Translations under genes and position numbers: made by a program | From: Undaria pinnatifida | Taxonomy: Eukaryota > Sar > Phaeophyceae > Laminariales > Alariaceae | Length of the DNA stretch: 64,000 bases | Assembly (NCBI GenBank): GCA_012845835.1 | Contig: JABAKD010000016.1 | Location: forward strand, 18,198,125 to 18,262,124 | Reading direction: 5' to 3' | Shown: one piece after another, positions 12,371 to 22,526 of the stretch | How positions within the stretch are numbered: the first letter of the stretch is position 1 | Layout of the letters: the number at the start of each line of letters is the position of its first letter | The notes under the pieces: generated by a model | Databases searched by the model: none | Seen by the model: the letters and a program-made list of their open reading frames with translations, nothing else | What the model was told of the DNA's origin: nothing

Positions 12371-12660
12371 AGGGGAGTCGCTGACCTGTATCCTTGACGA
12401 GGGTGCACACCCCGTAACACGCGCGATCGAAGTATCACGCAGCGTGCAAACAAAGCTGAGTTTTGATAAATAAATCATTTTTGGCCGATCTCACAGCTGA
12501 AGACGTGTATTTTTCATTTTTTCAAAATATTTCAATCTAATCAATGTTACCAGGTATATCATAAAAATAAAAATACACTCCAGCTGTGAGATCGAACATT
12601 TTGTCGAAACTCATCTTCTTTGCAAGCTGTGTGTGAATTATGATACAGCAGTATCATGTG
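12371..12660. repeat. Dispersed repeat C, two halves in inverted orientation
   Basis: The right half (AAAAATACACTCCAGCTGTG, then GAGATCGAACATTTTGTCG and AAGCTGTGTGTG) runs on +. The left half is the reverse complement of the same unit, with GCGCGATCGAAGTATCACGC and GGTCAGCGACTCC-type text at its outer end. Single plus-strand copies are at about 38,728-38,835 and 56,268-56,405. A TACCAGGTA word sits at the joint (12,548). No coding frame is present. Confidence 0.65.
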
Positions 12661-12925
12661 TGTGTGTTCTTCTTCTACTCGTCGACATCCAGCACACCCA
12701 GTGTCCGTACTGATTCTTCACCCTAGAAAGATCAGCTCTGTGGTCACAAGCTACGACACAGAGATAATGCATCGTAATGCATTCGACAACGCAATGTCAT
12801 GCCCTAGTACTGGGTACGACAGGCACAACATACATACGTCAGCAACAGAAATACATTGGAAGAGAGAAATACGAAATAAACAAAAACAAAAACAAAAACA
12901 AAAACAAAAACAAAATAAGAAAACA
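12655..12925 (-). repeat. Dispersed repeat B, copy 2 (inverted)
   Basis: Near-identical reverse complement of 7,995-8,262. It ends in (CAAAAA)n on + and abuts a TG run at 12,656-12,665. The two copies form a 4.4 kb spaced inverted pair. Confidence 0.75.
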
Positions 12926-13009
12926 AATAAAAACAAAGATAAAAATAAAACAAAAAATGAAACAAACAAAATGAAGGGGAAATCGAAGAAACAACCCAAC
13001 CGGAAAGGA

Positions 13010-13335
13010 GAGCCAAAGCTCGGAAAAGAAACATAATAAAATAAAATAAAATAAAGTAAAGTAAAACCAAAATAAGATAATCCGAACACGAGCCAAAAAC
13101 CTGGACACGCAAGGAGGGAACAAAGGGGAAAAAAAATACCCCAGAAAAAGACGAAAAGTGCTATGTACCTACTAGTCGGCCTGGTACCTTGCTACCCTGT
13201 CTGCCATCTCCTTCCTGCCTTCGTCCACCGCGGTCTCCCTTCTATTCCTCCTGTTGCCCCCCCTGCCCCCATTCCCTTGGACGGCTTTCCTTCTACTCCT
13301 CCTGTTTCCCCCCCTCCCCCCTTTGTGTTCTTCTC
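13010..13335 (-). mobile_element. Second, partial copy of the LINE 3' end
   Basis: Bases 13,163-13,330 closely match 13,730-13,880, which encode the Gly/Arg-rich end of the LINE protein. Flanking text (GAGCCAAAGCTCGG, AATACCCC) at 13,005-13,150 matches 13,420-13,510. So two 3' ends of the same LINE family lie in tandem on -. An (AAAAT)n run at about 13,033-13,060 lies near the outer end. Confidence 0.6.
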
Positions 13336-14880
13336 ATTAAACCAAAATACCTTGTAAAAGAGAGAAACAACGAAAGAAACCAAGACAAAATAAATAAATA
13401 AATAAATAAATAAAAAGGGGAGCCAAAGCTCGGGAGATAGAAACATACCCCGAGCATGAGCCAAAATGGACATGCAAGGGGGAAAGAAAGGGAAAAAATA
13501 CCCCGGAAAAAAGAAACAAGTAAAAGAAGGAAGACTGGGAGGGCCAAATAAAACAGGCTCGTCACCTACCCACCATGCAAGACTCCCTTCATAAGGATAA
13601 GAAGGGGAAAGAAAAAAAAGAAAGAAAAAAAAAAAAAAAAATCACGGAAAAATCAAAGTACCAAGACATCACATTCCGAGCAGCCGCAGCAGTTGGCGGT
13701 ACGAGTGGCATAGATAGAAAGGTTCCACCTACTAGTCGGCCTGGTACCTTGCTACCCTGTCTGCGGTCTCCTTCCTACTTTCATCTACCGCGGTTTCCCT
13801 TCTACTCCTCCTGTCCCCCCCCCTGCCCCCATACCCTTGTGCGGTGTTCCTTCTACCCCTCCTGCTGCCCCCCCTCCCCCCGTTCCCTTCGACACCACCC
13901 ACGGCGGATGCGCGGCGCTGTCTACTCAGCTTTGCCTCATCCTCGTGCCACCTGCCCATGAACCGTTCAGCTGCTTCGAGGACCCCCCGGTACCACTTGC
14001 CCACCTTTTTTGCTGCAGTGGGCCACAGCGCGGTCCCAACTCCAAAAACTAAGGGGGAGTGTTCCGTTGATCCCTCGTTGGCTTTGAACACCCTAAGGTC
14101 CTCAGCTATGGCTCTAGGCCAAGTCTTGAGTTGTCCGCCTGGTTTCGGGTTCTCCCCACCAGCGATCGTCCCGAACATCAACCGACGGGGCAGTCGCCCC
14201 TTGTGTTGTCGCACCAGGGCCCCGGCAAAGAAGAGCCGCCGTTTACGGATGGTCGTTTCGATGCTCTCGCATCGTGTCATCCTGAGGGCCTTCGCGTACG
14301 AGAGGGTGGTGTGGTCGGTGCGTAATCGGCGCTGGAAGCCAATGACTCGCAAAAGGACTTTGTGGTGGGCTGATCGGAGCTTGGCGAAGTGGTCCGCATT
14401 GAGGGTCCACGTCACACACCCGTACAGCAGGGTCTCAATGACCTCGGCCTTCAGCATGCGGACTTTCAGACTAAGCGGGGCGGTCGTCCTATCATACAAT
14501 TCCGGGCCAAACCGTTTGAGGCATGCCCGCATGAGACGGATCCGTCGTTCGATTTCGAGCGAGAGGTCAGCGCTTTCGTGGATAATGCCGCCTAGGTATA
14601 AAAACTGGGTCGTCTGTTTATACCTCTGGCCTGATGCTTCGATCGCGAGCGGTGGGGCGAGGGATGTCTGGTCCGGTGTTCGTAGCAGCATCGTCTCTGT
14701 CTTCTTTTCCGATACCGTGAGGCCTGCTGCTTCGAAGACAGTCACGATGACTGTCATCATTTTAGCAAGGCCTTCCGCCGACTTCGAAACAATTCCTGCG
14801 TCATCTGCGTACAACATGCCCCACACAGCCCTTTGCACGCATGCCAACGGTTCCTCTTTTCCGACTACACTGCCCTATCA
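13336..14880 (-). mobile_element. 5'-truncated non-LTR retrotransposon (LINE), reverse transcriptase end
   Basis: The frame at 13,732-14,847 encodes the C-terminal half of a LINE reverse transcriptase. It opens with the catalytic YADD box (MLYADDAGIVSKS). Next come GLTVSEKKTETM, FLYLGGII, a thumb-like stretch with SLKVRMLKAEVIETLLYG, and the common C-terminal part with KLRSAHHKVLLRVIG and RKRRLFFAGALVR. A Gly/Arg/Glu-rich tail ends at the stop near 13,732. Fingers, early palm and the endonuclease are absent, so the copy is cut at its 5' end near 14,860-14,880, the usual result of incomplete target-primed reverse transcription. The frame is open over about 370 codons, which suggests a fairly young copy. 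The 3' untranslated part extends to about 13,340, where another copy of the 3' end follows. Confidence 0.85.
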
Positions 14881-14954
14881 TAGTACGTGACAGCTTCGGA
14901 GCTACTTGGTAAGAAATTTGTCGTGCCGTTTGCACGGATTATTGTACAACCATT

Positions 14955-16165
14955 TGTTTTTAATGTCATCGTGTAGGACACACCCTGCCCTGCGTAAGGA
15001 TTTTTGAGTCTGACCCAAAGTACGAGTCCCTTCAGTGGAGTCGCACAGCAGTGTTACGGTATTCCCCTGGAAGCCCAACAAGGCGTAAGATGGGATACGG
15101 CGGGATATAAAAGGGTTTCATATGCCTTTGAAGGCATGTGCGTATAGGAAAAAAGGGATGATGCTTTTCCCTCGCGGAATTGAACGCTATTCAGTTCGTC
15201 CGTGGCGAGTGTGGAACTAATACAAGAGCTTATCTAGTATAAGTGAGTGACCAACGTGGAACCTTCCTAGTAGAGAAACCTGCAAAGGGTGGCCTGTGCC
15301 TGTAACAGCCCCTTAATCATATTATACATGGCGTCGTCGGCAAGACACAGCAGTGTTATAAGGCTTAGTTTAGGTTAGCTATTGGTTAAGCTTTTGCAAG
15401 TAAGTGGTCAAATGGACAAATACCCCACTAATTCCTTAACAAATGGTGTCGTTGACAGATCATGGGTTTTTCGGGTCGTGGGTTCAAATCCCACCATCCA
15501 CCTTATAATAAACTTTTTCAGACTTTCCCCATGTCGAACTTGAAAATTGCTCTCCCCGGTATCCCCAGGAAATGAAACCGCTTGGATATTGACAGGTTCG
15601 CCCGTATATCCGGCCGAGCTGATATCCCGCCGTTTCGGGGGGGGAAGAGTGTTTATAAGGCTTTGTATGGGTAAGCTATTGGCTAACCTTTTGCAAGTGG
15701 TCAAACGGACTAATACCCCACTAATACCCTAACAACAGCAGTGTATAGTTGATGGCAGGGTGGCTCCTGCCACCAGTCCGATGATGCTCTACATGAGATT
15801 ACCGAGCCGCCTTACGCTTCGTTTGGCGGTATTGGAGAGGAAATTGAAACGCTGAGGATTCTTGTCGTTCGCTGAGCCTTACCCCCCCCCGTGTAGGACA
15901 ATAAATTAAGTCATTCGAAGTTCTCATCTATATGCCAGAAAATACGCGCCAGGTACCGAAATCCGCCTCACCGGCGGTTGTTTGTGGGATGCGGCTCACC
16001 TTTCATGCGACTCGCCAAACTCGTCATCATGGTGCTTCGCGCTCCGTCCACGCAATGCCTACCTGGTCGATGAAAAACTGACTTGTTCTGGCCCGACGTT
16101 GTGGGGACGCGAGGGTCCATGGCCTTAAGGAACACGGCCGTGCAGGATATGATGATTACACCCCA
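14955..16165 (-). repeat. Dispersed repeat D, copy 1, split by an insertion
   Basis: Pieces at about 14,970-15,055 and 15,745-16,165 match the neighbouring copy at 16,140-16,612 in order (GTGTAGGACACAC, CCGATGATGCTCTA, CGCTTCGTTTGG, a CGACTCGCC..CTTCGCGCT block). The SINE/TRIM-like element at 15,357-15,734 sits inside it. The stretch 15,056-15,346 has no match that I can see. Confidence 0.5.
15357..15734 (+). repeat. SINE/TRIM-like element flanked by a 10 bp target duplication
   Basis: The element starts TATAAGGCTTAG and ends ACCCTAACA. The 10 bp ACAGCAGTGT stands directly on both sides (15,347-15,356 and 15,735-15,744). Inside, a block of about 75 bp (GGTTAGCTATTGG..TTTTGCAAG..CCCCACTAAT) is present at both ends. 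The middle has a tRNA-like T arm (GTGGGTTCAAATCCCAC) and TTTCAGACTTTCCCCATGTC. A box-A-like TAGCTATTGGTTAAG begins the first block. There is no coding region. The 10 bp duplication is long for LTR kin and would fit LINE-driven insertion of a SINE. Confidence 0.65.
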
Positions 16166-16612
16166 CCCGTGTAGGACACACGTTGCCTCTCATAAGAATT
16201 GTAGCCTGGCCCTAAACAAGAGTTTCTCAGATGGGGTCGAGTACTGTATGCGATGCTCAATGGCAGGGCGGCCCCTGCAGGCCACCGGTCCGATGATGCT
16301 CTATATGAGATTAACGAACCGCCTGACGCTTCGTTTGGTATTTGAGAGAAAACTGGAACGCTGAGAATGCGATTGGTTGGTGGCTACGCCCTCCCTGCCC
16401 CTGTCTCCGTACTCGTAGTAGAAAGCAGCTCACCCTCAATTCGACTCGCCGAACACCTGACGGCGCTTCGCGCTTGGTGCACGCGATGTCTGCCTGTGTC
16501 TGCCTGGTCAGTGAAAATTCGACATGCTCCGTCCCGGCAGTGTAGGGGTGCGAGGGTCAATAATAATGTTAAGACTACGACTGTGCATGGAATGAGTACT
16601 TACCCCCTCCAT
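16140..16612 (-). repeat. Dispersed repeat D, copy 2
   Basis: On the reverse strand it reads GGGTAAGTACTCATTCCATG, CCTACACTGCCGGGACGG, GGCAGACATCGCGTGCACC and GGTGTTCGGCGAGTCG. It matches 35,390-35,560 and 46,960-47,115, which lie on +, and in part 37,170-37,275. The family is unknown and no coding frame is shared. Confidence 0.6.
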
Positions 16613-17061
16613 CCCCCGCTTGCTTGTTTTGTATCTTTTGTCATTAGAACACAAAAGTACGCAAGCGGATATCATTCAAAAATATGGTGTACCCTTATTC
16701 TGCTTTCCTTCCTGGCTAACATGATACCACCATACTATTACAACATCGATTTTGTTGTGGAGACTGACGAACGCGCCATCATAGATCGCCCTGTGCTATG
16801 GGCGCTGAATTTATGGTGGTATTGCTATCTTCGTCGTTGACGAAAAACGCCATAAAACTACTACAAGAATATCTGCGTTGTTTTTCATATGGTACTCCCG
16901 AAGTTCATGGTGGTGTGGCAACGGCCTTGTATTGTAACACGGGGGTCGTCAAACCTCTGTTATTTTGTTCCACTGAGCTAATCCTACCACACGGGTAAAA
17001 GTTAACCCGTTTAGAAGCCCTCCCACGTTGTTTGGGACACACCACCTGGAAGGAGACTTGC
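16613..17061. other. Gene-free stretch
   Basis: Nothing recognisable was found. Confidence 0.4.
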
Positions 17062-17345
17062 GACGCCGTGCTGGGGCAGGGCGGCACCTAGTTTTTCTCA
17101 GGTTCCTCGCTTGAGGAACTCTATCCCTCACACCAGAACTTACTGGTACCTGCTATATGTTCAGCTCGATACACAATCCGATAGACTATTTAAGTATCTA
17201 ACGAATGACGTTGTAAAATACACATACCATATCCAAAGATACATGGAAAGATACTGGTTACAGTAGCTCCTCACAGTTGAGGAGCCCCGCCGTACCAGCG
17301 AGAAATGGTTGGGCTCGAAAACTCAGCCCCTATCGTAGCACGGCT
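17062..17345. mobile_element. MITE family M, diverged copy
   Basis: The ends read GACGCCGTGCTGGGGCAGGG and, at the right, CCCCTATCGTAGCACGGCTC. Both are recognisable versions of the family end GACGCGTGCTACGAYAGAGG. Inside are TTTTTCTCAGGTTCCTCG, GAGGAACTCTATC and GAGGAGCCCCGCCGTACC, as in better copies. Non-coding. Confidence 0.55.
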
Positions 17346-18325
17346 CTGTCAAGTATTACGCTTTATCATGCTCTCTACATGTGTTGAAGCTCATTGGTTC
17401 AGAGTGCACCCCGTTTTGATTAGGCTGTAACGTATTCTTATGCAACGGATATTTTCGGCCCCTTTTCGATATACCCAGCTGACGACCCAAGAGAAGCCCT
17501 TCCCATTCCATAAAGCAAGTGCAAAGGGAAAAGCTGCCTGGTATTTGTTCATCAGCCCTTCTCATTTCACAATTTTTGTTCGATCAAAAGCGGTGTTGTT
17601 GTCAATCACCATCACCCCCACGCGTGCTCTGTTTCCATATTGACCCCGCCCGCTGGTTCGATGTTGACTCCACATTCCCCCCCGTGCTGTCGCCTCCGGT
17701 GCTGCTTCGCTCCCGCTGCCGCTGCCGCTACTGCTACCGACACCGTCGCCCCTCACGCTTCTTCTCATGGAACGCGGTCGAGGTAGAAGCAGAGGGGGTG
17801 AGGGGAGGGGGTAGAAGCTGAGGGCGAGGTGGGGGGGGGGAGGAGAAGGAGGGGTGACTGCTGTTGTTTGTGTCACCAATGGCTAGCCTACTCTGAGTCG
17901 TGTAAATTGCGACCTTAGGGTGCACATTCGAGGCCGCAACCGGTGCAGTTAGTCCTCTGCCAGGTATACTGTTTTTCGTGTCGGATACTGTTTTTGGAGA
18001 CAGGGGGGGGGTCAGGGCTAGGGCTGGAGCTAGTTTTTGCCAAAGAGCGCCGACAGTCGAGCGTTCTCCCCTAATGTAGGTTGCAGCCTCGAACGTATAT
18101 TCCCTGGTTGTATCTTGCGCGGGCCCCATGCGCAACTGACCTTTATCCCAAACTTGTGTTTAGCGCGCGCCCCATGCGCAACTGACCGATAGGGAGAGGT
18201 GTTCTCAAGAAGGAGCGGGACTAGGGGGCGGGGGGGGGTTGATAGTGTGTGGTGCGTGTGGTGGATCCACTGCCAGTTCGACCGATGCTAGACTCGCAGG
18301 AGGAGGGGGCGGGGGGCACTAATTT
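17346..18325. other. Gene-free stretch with an uncertain open frame on -
   Basis: A reverse-strand frame at 17,734-18,135 (133 codons, Pro/Ser-rich toward its end) and another at 17,562-17,879 overlap each other. Neither has convincing codon bias or splice sites. Two copies of a block containing GCCCCATGCGCAACTGACC lie at about 18,120-18,190. I do not call a gene. Confidence 0.35.
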
Positions 18326-18329
18326 ATTG

Positions 18330-18430
18330 CTTGCCTTAGTTATTTGACCATGGACCATGCGCCCTTTCGAGACGGAGCACCGGTCCTACTTCTATTAGAT
18401 GCACCTCCGACATTTGGGCGGAGGGGGAGA
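18330..18430 (-). repeat. Dispersed repeat E, copy 1
   Basis: The reverse complement matches 53,275-53,400: CGCCCAAATGT..GGAGGTG, GAACGGTGCT-like, TCTCGAAAGGG and ACTAAGGCAAGCAA, next to a run of C's. Both copies keep a short similar reading frame (NVGG, GASSRKG). This could be chance or the trace of an old coding element. Confidence 0.5.
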
Positions 18431-18579
18431 GGGGAGGGTATAAGGACGAAGTATGTCACCCCAGCCGCTGCGTGGATGAGATGGGACAGGGGGGATGAAG
18501 TGTGCAAATAACATGAACGCCGCGACCTAACCCTAATTGTGTGGGGGCAAAGCGTCCGGGGAATGCGATGAAACATCAA

Positions 18580-19202
18580 GACGCGTGCTTCAATAGAGGT
18601 TCACCACTTTTTTTTCTGAGGTTTCTCAATTTAGTGTTATAAGTGTTATAAGGCTTAGTGCTGGTAAGCTATTGGTTAAACCTTTTTTACAAGTGGTCAA
18701 ACGGACTAATACCCCACTAATTCCTTGACAACTGGCTACGTCGACAGACCATGTTTTTTTTGGGTCCTGGGTTCAAAGCCCACCATCCACAATAATAAAC
18801 TTTTTTCAGACTTTCCCCATGTCGAACTTGAAAAATACTCTCCCCGGTATCCCCAGGAAATGAACCCGCTTGGATATTGACAGGTCCGCCCGTATATCTG
18901 GCCGACCTGATGTCCCGCCGTTTCAGGGGGGGGGTGTTACAAGGCTTAGTGTGCGTAAGCTATTGGTTAACCTTTTGCAAGTGGTCAAACGGACTAATAC
19001 CCCACTAATACCTTAGCATTTAGAACTTAAGACGTGTCTTAATCCCAATAACTGATTTGGAGAAACGTAAAATTGTCACGTACGTACCGGATGAATAACG
19101 CAAAACACATAAATTATTTCCGAGAATTTTGTGTTAAGAAGTCCCGTCATTCAGAAACCATTTCAGACGAAAAGTGATACTCGTACCTCTATCGCACGCA
19201 TC
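18580..19202. mobile_element. MITE family M copy split by a SINE/TRIM-like insertion, TSD TCAA
   Basis: The left end is GACGCGTGCTTCAATAGAGG and the right end is CCTCTATCGCACGCATC. TCAA stands directly outside both ends (18,576-18,579 and 19,203-19,206). The right part (TTTTGTGTTAAGAAGTCCC, ACCATTTCAGACGAAAAGTG) matches the reverse complement of the left part of the copy at 32,830-33,112. The middle is occupied by the element at 18,640-19,016, so the MITE was there first. Confidence 0.65.
18640..19016 (+). repeat. SINE/TRIM-like element inserted in a MITE
   Basis: Same structure as 15,357-15,734: terminal blocks of about 75 bp (GGCTTAGTGCTGGTAAGCTA at left, GGCTTAGTGTGCGTAAGCTA at right) around an internal part with GGGTTCAAAGCCCACC and TTTTCAGACTTTCCCCATGT. 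ATTTAG occurs just outside on both sides, but the exact ends are unsure. Non-coding. Confidence 0.6.
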
Positions 19203-19431
19203 TCAACAACAATACTTGTACAACATCTGTTAAAAATATTCTTGTACACCCTGTTCGTCTCGACAACGGAAGCTGAAGACCGCTGTCGGATAGAGAGCTG
19301 ACTGCATACCCAGCCCCACCCGCAGAGAGGGAGGTGTATCTAATTGTTGACCGGCATCTCGGTGGTGCCTTCCGCCTTAAACGAACCCAACGGCAGAAAC
19401 AGCGTGCAATAAATCATCCACACAACAGTCG

Positions 19432-19617
19432 TGGTCCCGCGTTAGTGCGGTATCCTTAAATGCGGGGCTCCAGTTTAGCGCGGTCGGTGAAGATCGCTTG
19501 TTACGACCCCGTTCTTCCTGCGGAGTTTAGCACTCTCATCCTGGAATAGTTCGGGGTCCCACTTTATTGCGGGTATTGGTTGTCTGACAAGGCATCGCAC
19601 TAGTGTGGAACCACGGT
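19432..19617. mobile_element. Short DNA element with terminal inverted repeats
   Basis: The left end GTGGTCCCGCGTTAGTGCGG and right end CGCACTAGTGTGGAACCAC are inverted versions of each other. Inside are TTTAGCGCGGTC and GGGGTCCCACTTTATTGCGG. A relative is at 23,487-23,685. The CCCGCGTTAGTGCGG style recalls pogo/Tigger-like ends, but that is only a resemblance. Non-coding. Confidence 0.5.
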
Positions 19618-21662
19618 AGTTTGTTTAGTAGAATACTCGAACTACTGCAATTACTGTTGATTCGCGCGTCGACACAAAGAAGCGGCCCATAAAGAGGAAG
19701 AGGGAGGTCCTGGGAGGTACAAAGTAGTAGGAGTTGGTGTTTCCGCTTGGCGCCACCCGAAGGAAAAGGAGACCAAAATAGTCGACGTGGATAGCGATGT
19801 TCCGACCTGGTTGGCAGAACGGGCGGGGGGGGGAGGGGGGGGTTGTGGGCAACACGGAGCCCGCCGGGACGACTTGCACTCCTACCCCCAGAAGGGGAAA
19901 ACGAAATAACAGGAGCGCATACTACCCCTGTGAGGGGCTCGAAACACGTTGAATACCAAAGTCACCGCCACATCGACCAGATACCCATGCAACGGGAGGA
20001 GAGGGGGGCATTGACAAGGTGTCTTTCGTGGAAAAGAGCCGCCGGCGGGGGGGGGGGGAGTCGAACAAACATGTATATCTTCGGTTTGAAGACTGGTGGA
20101 GAACACCAAATAAAGAGAGCTATGATACCGCCGCCACATCCCCGGCCAAGGGGGGTCGGCGGGGCGCCCGAAAATGTATAACGCCGAAAAAGGCGGAACA
20201 CGAAAGCTGCATATATATTCTACTCGTCGTATGCCTCAATATGCCCTTTTTGCTACCACTTTACTTAGTACCGTTATAATTAGCTGCCGCGCAGAGGAAG
20301 GTCGCGGCATCGAAAAACAATGGACAAAGACGCGACGCGCGTGTGGCCAAACGGTAAATAAATAATGGCGAAAAGAGTGAGGGGCGGAACACGAGGCAGG
20401 CAATATACTCTACTGGACGCAAAACTATTGGGGGGGGCAGCAATACGAAGAGCACTGCTACCACTTTACTACCTGTATACTCGTAGTACTACATTCTACA
20501 ATAACAACTACAACAACAGCAGTACAGAAATCGGCACGCCAGACGCGATATGCATCAGCCCCTCCTCCTGCAGAAACGTTGTTGATGAAGACACCGATTC
20601 GGGTTCAGAGAAAAAATATCCAAACCCCAGAAAAACGGGAATAAAATAATTTGAACATTTTTTTTCGTTCCGAATAATCAGGAAATTGGAAATTTCGCAA
20701 AAGGTAATGAACTCCCATACCTGTGGTAACTCAGAATTGGCACGGCGTGCAGCAGTAGTATGATCTGTTATACCTGGTAGCTACTACTACTACTACTACT
20801 ACTACTGCTGCTATAATAGTATCATGGTGCCAGGTAGCAACGTAGCAACGGCAGCCACGTCCACAAATAAAACCTTGCGGACAAACGGTAGTATTTTATA
20901 AAAATTATCACCTTTTACTGTACAGCAGCAGTACTAAGCACGAAGAACTGAAAACTATGGGTCAAACTATCATTGTTTTGAACAAGATAAGTACCAGGTA
21001 CAAGTGTATCTTTATCTTCCCTTCCTTGTAATACTTGCTTGTAACAAGGTACGAGTAGACTTACGTAAAACGCCTGACGCTGCACTTGCACCCACGAAAT
21101 TGTCCGAAACTTTAATGACCGTTTATATTTATATTTAAAACGAAAGCGGTCCTAAATTTGCGGACGAAAAGAAAAAGTTACAGGTTGCAGCAGCTTTCAG
21201 GATTTTATGTTGTTTCGCCGGTGTGGTGTCGCTCCTATGATACTATCGCGGGTCTGACTCGACGACTCAACCCTGCTCCACCCCCCACCGCAACCGGGTG
21301 GTTCTATCACTGCACTGTTGCATGACTGTGGTCAGTGCACAACACGATCGCCGACGAGACACTGATCACGGATACCAGGTATCATTTATTATTTCCAGAA
21401 ACTACTTGTACAAGTACGAGAAACAAAGAGCCAGCAACATCATGTCATACCCTTCTCTCCAAGACACATGAACAACTGGCCGCAGTGCTGAACAGCAGTG
21501 AAATAGAATCTCCGAAATCCTGTTTCTACAATCTACCAGGTAGAAGCGCAACAACAACCAACACATCAAGCAGAAGGAGCAGCAAACCCAATTGAGAACA
21601 GAGCCCCCCCGCCTCGTGTTTCGAGAGCGAGGTAAAGCCGAGCAACGTAGAGGGGAACCCCA
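19618..21662. other. Gene-free stretch with a partial internal duplication and (CTA)n
   Basis: Text near 20,190-20,270 (GGCGGAACACGA, ATATTCTACT, GCTACCACTTTACT) recurs near 20,385-20,470, so an old duplication is likely. A (CTA)n run is at about 20,785-20,815. TACCWGGTA words lie at 20,771, 20,992, 21,373 and 21,534. Open frames here lack codon bias. Confidence 0.45.
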
Positions 21663-22526
21663 ATGCTGTCCCGCAAGCAGCAGTGGCGCAAGATATGCGG
21701 CAGATCGGGGAGGAGAAAGTATGGTGGTGGCGGTGATGGACATGGTGATGGGCGTGGGCACACGCCTGCTTCATGTACGCAAGACCACAGCAGCCGCAGC
21801 AGCAGCGGTACGTTCGAGGAGCAACTGCCACCGATCTGTGCCACCTCGACCCTAGCAACGGCAGTGGGAGCCAAGCAGCATGCATCGCAGCCAAGCTCCA
21901 CCAGAAGCCTTGCAGAGGATTCCTTGTGCAGCAGCACTACCAGCGCCAGCAGCAGCAGTAGCAGCATCAACAACAATAACAGAGGAGACGAGGACGACGG
22001 CCGTACAACCAGGAGCGTTTCGTTTGAGCAAAGAACGCGCGTGATCTTGGTGCCGACCCGCCACGAACTGAAAGAAAGGGTCTGCGAGCACGAGGAGGAT
22101 GACCAGCCGCAGCCAGGCACAAGGGGAGAAGGAGGAGGAGGAGAGGGAGGGGATGGTGATGGTGGCGGGGGGGGTGGGGGTGGTGATGATAATAACGGGA
22201 TCTGGTGGACGATGCAGGAGTGCTATGGGTTCAGGATGGCCTACAGGAGGCAGATTTACGCACTGGGTTTGAAGGCTTGCAGGACGTTGCTTTGTCCCGC
22301 TTCGACCGTGTTCCTCGCTGGGGCAGCGGAGGAGCAGGAGGAGGAGGAGGAGGAGGCAAGGCGAGACACCGACCTTGCGATTGCTGCAGAGGCTGCGACT
22401 GCTACCGCTGCTACTGCCGCTACTCCTGCTGCTGCTGTTGGGGGCTGCTACGTGCCTGCTGCTGGTGAGGTGCTGTCGCCACCACCGTCACCGCCGTGCT
22501 TGCCACAGGAGGTGGTGGTCGGGTGA
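21663..22526 (+). CDS. Single-exon protein with a VxLVPTRHEL...WW two-part motif
   Basis: The frame runs 287 codons from ATG 21,663 to TGA 22,524-22,526 with a G/C preference at third positions. Residues 1-117 are Ser/Gly/Asn-rich and disordered. Residues about 118-137 read SVSFEQRTRVILVPTRHELK. Residues 180-197 read IWWTMQECYGFRMAYRRQ. From my memory of such proteins, stramenopile genomes hold many of unknown function with this order: a beta-like S-V-x-F...V-x-x-I/V-P-x-R-x-E/D-L followed by W-[WY]-x-x-x-E/D...F/R. Here the two halves are parted by about 40 Gly/Asp/Glu residues (138-179), an insertion that is usually short or absent. After the motif come a Cys-containing helix, an acidic run (about 222-230), Ala/Thr repeats and a Pro-rich tail. 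I cannot give a function. An upstream exon is possible but not visible. Confidence 0.65.
   Translation: MLSRKQQWRKICGRSGRRKYGGGGDGHGDGRGHTPASCTQDHSSRSSSGTFEEQLPPICATSTLATAVGAKQHASQPSSTRSLAEDSLCSSTTSASSSSSSINNNNRGDEDDGRTTRSVSFEQRTRVILVPTRHELKERVCEHEEDDQPQPGTRGEGGGGEGGDGDGGGGGGGGDDNNGIWWTMQECYGFRMAYRRQIYALGLKACRTLLCPASTVFLAGAAEEQEEEEEEARRDTDLAIAAEAATATAATAATPAAAVGGCYVPAAGEVLSPPPSPPCLPQEVVVG

Noticed and set aside
13844-14890. 348-codon open frame on + antisense to the LINE
   Set aside because: It is a shadow of the reverse transcriptase frame on -, which carries the YADD box and other family features.
15480-15510. tRNA T arm (GTGGGTTCAAATCCCAC)
   Set aside because: The arm is perfect, but no matching acceptor or D arm lies at the proper distance. 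It is part of a dispersed element.
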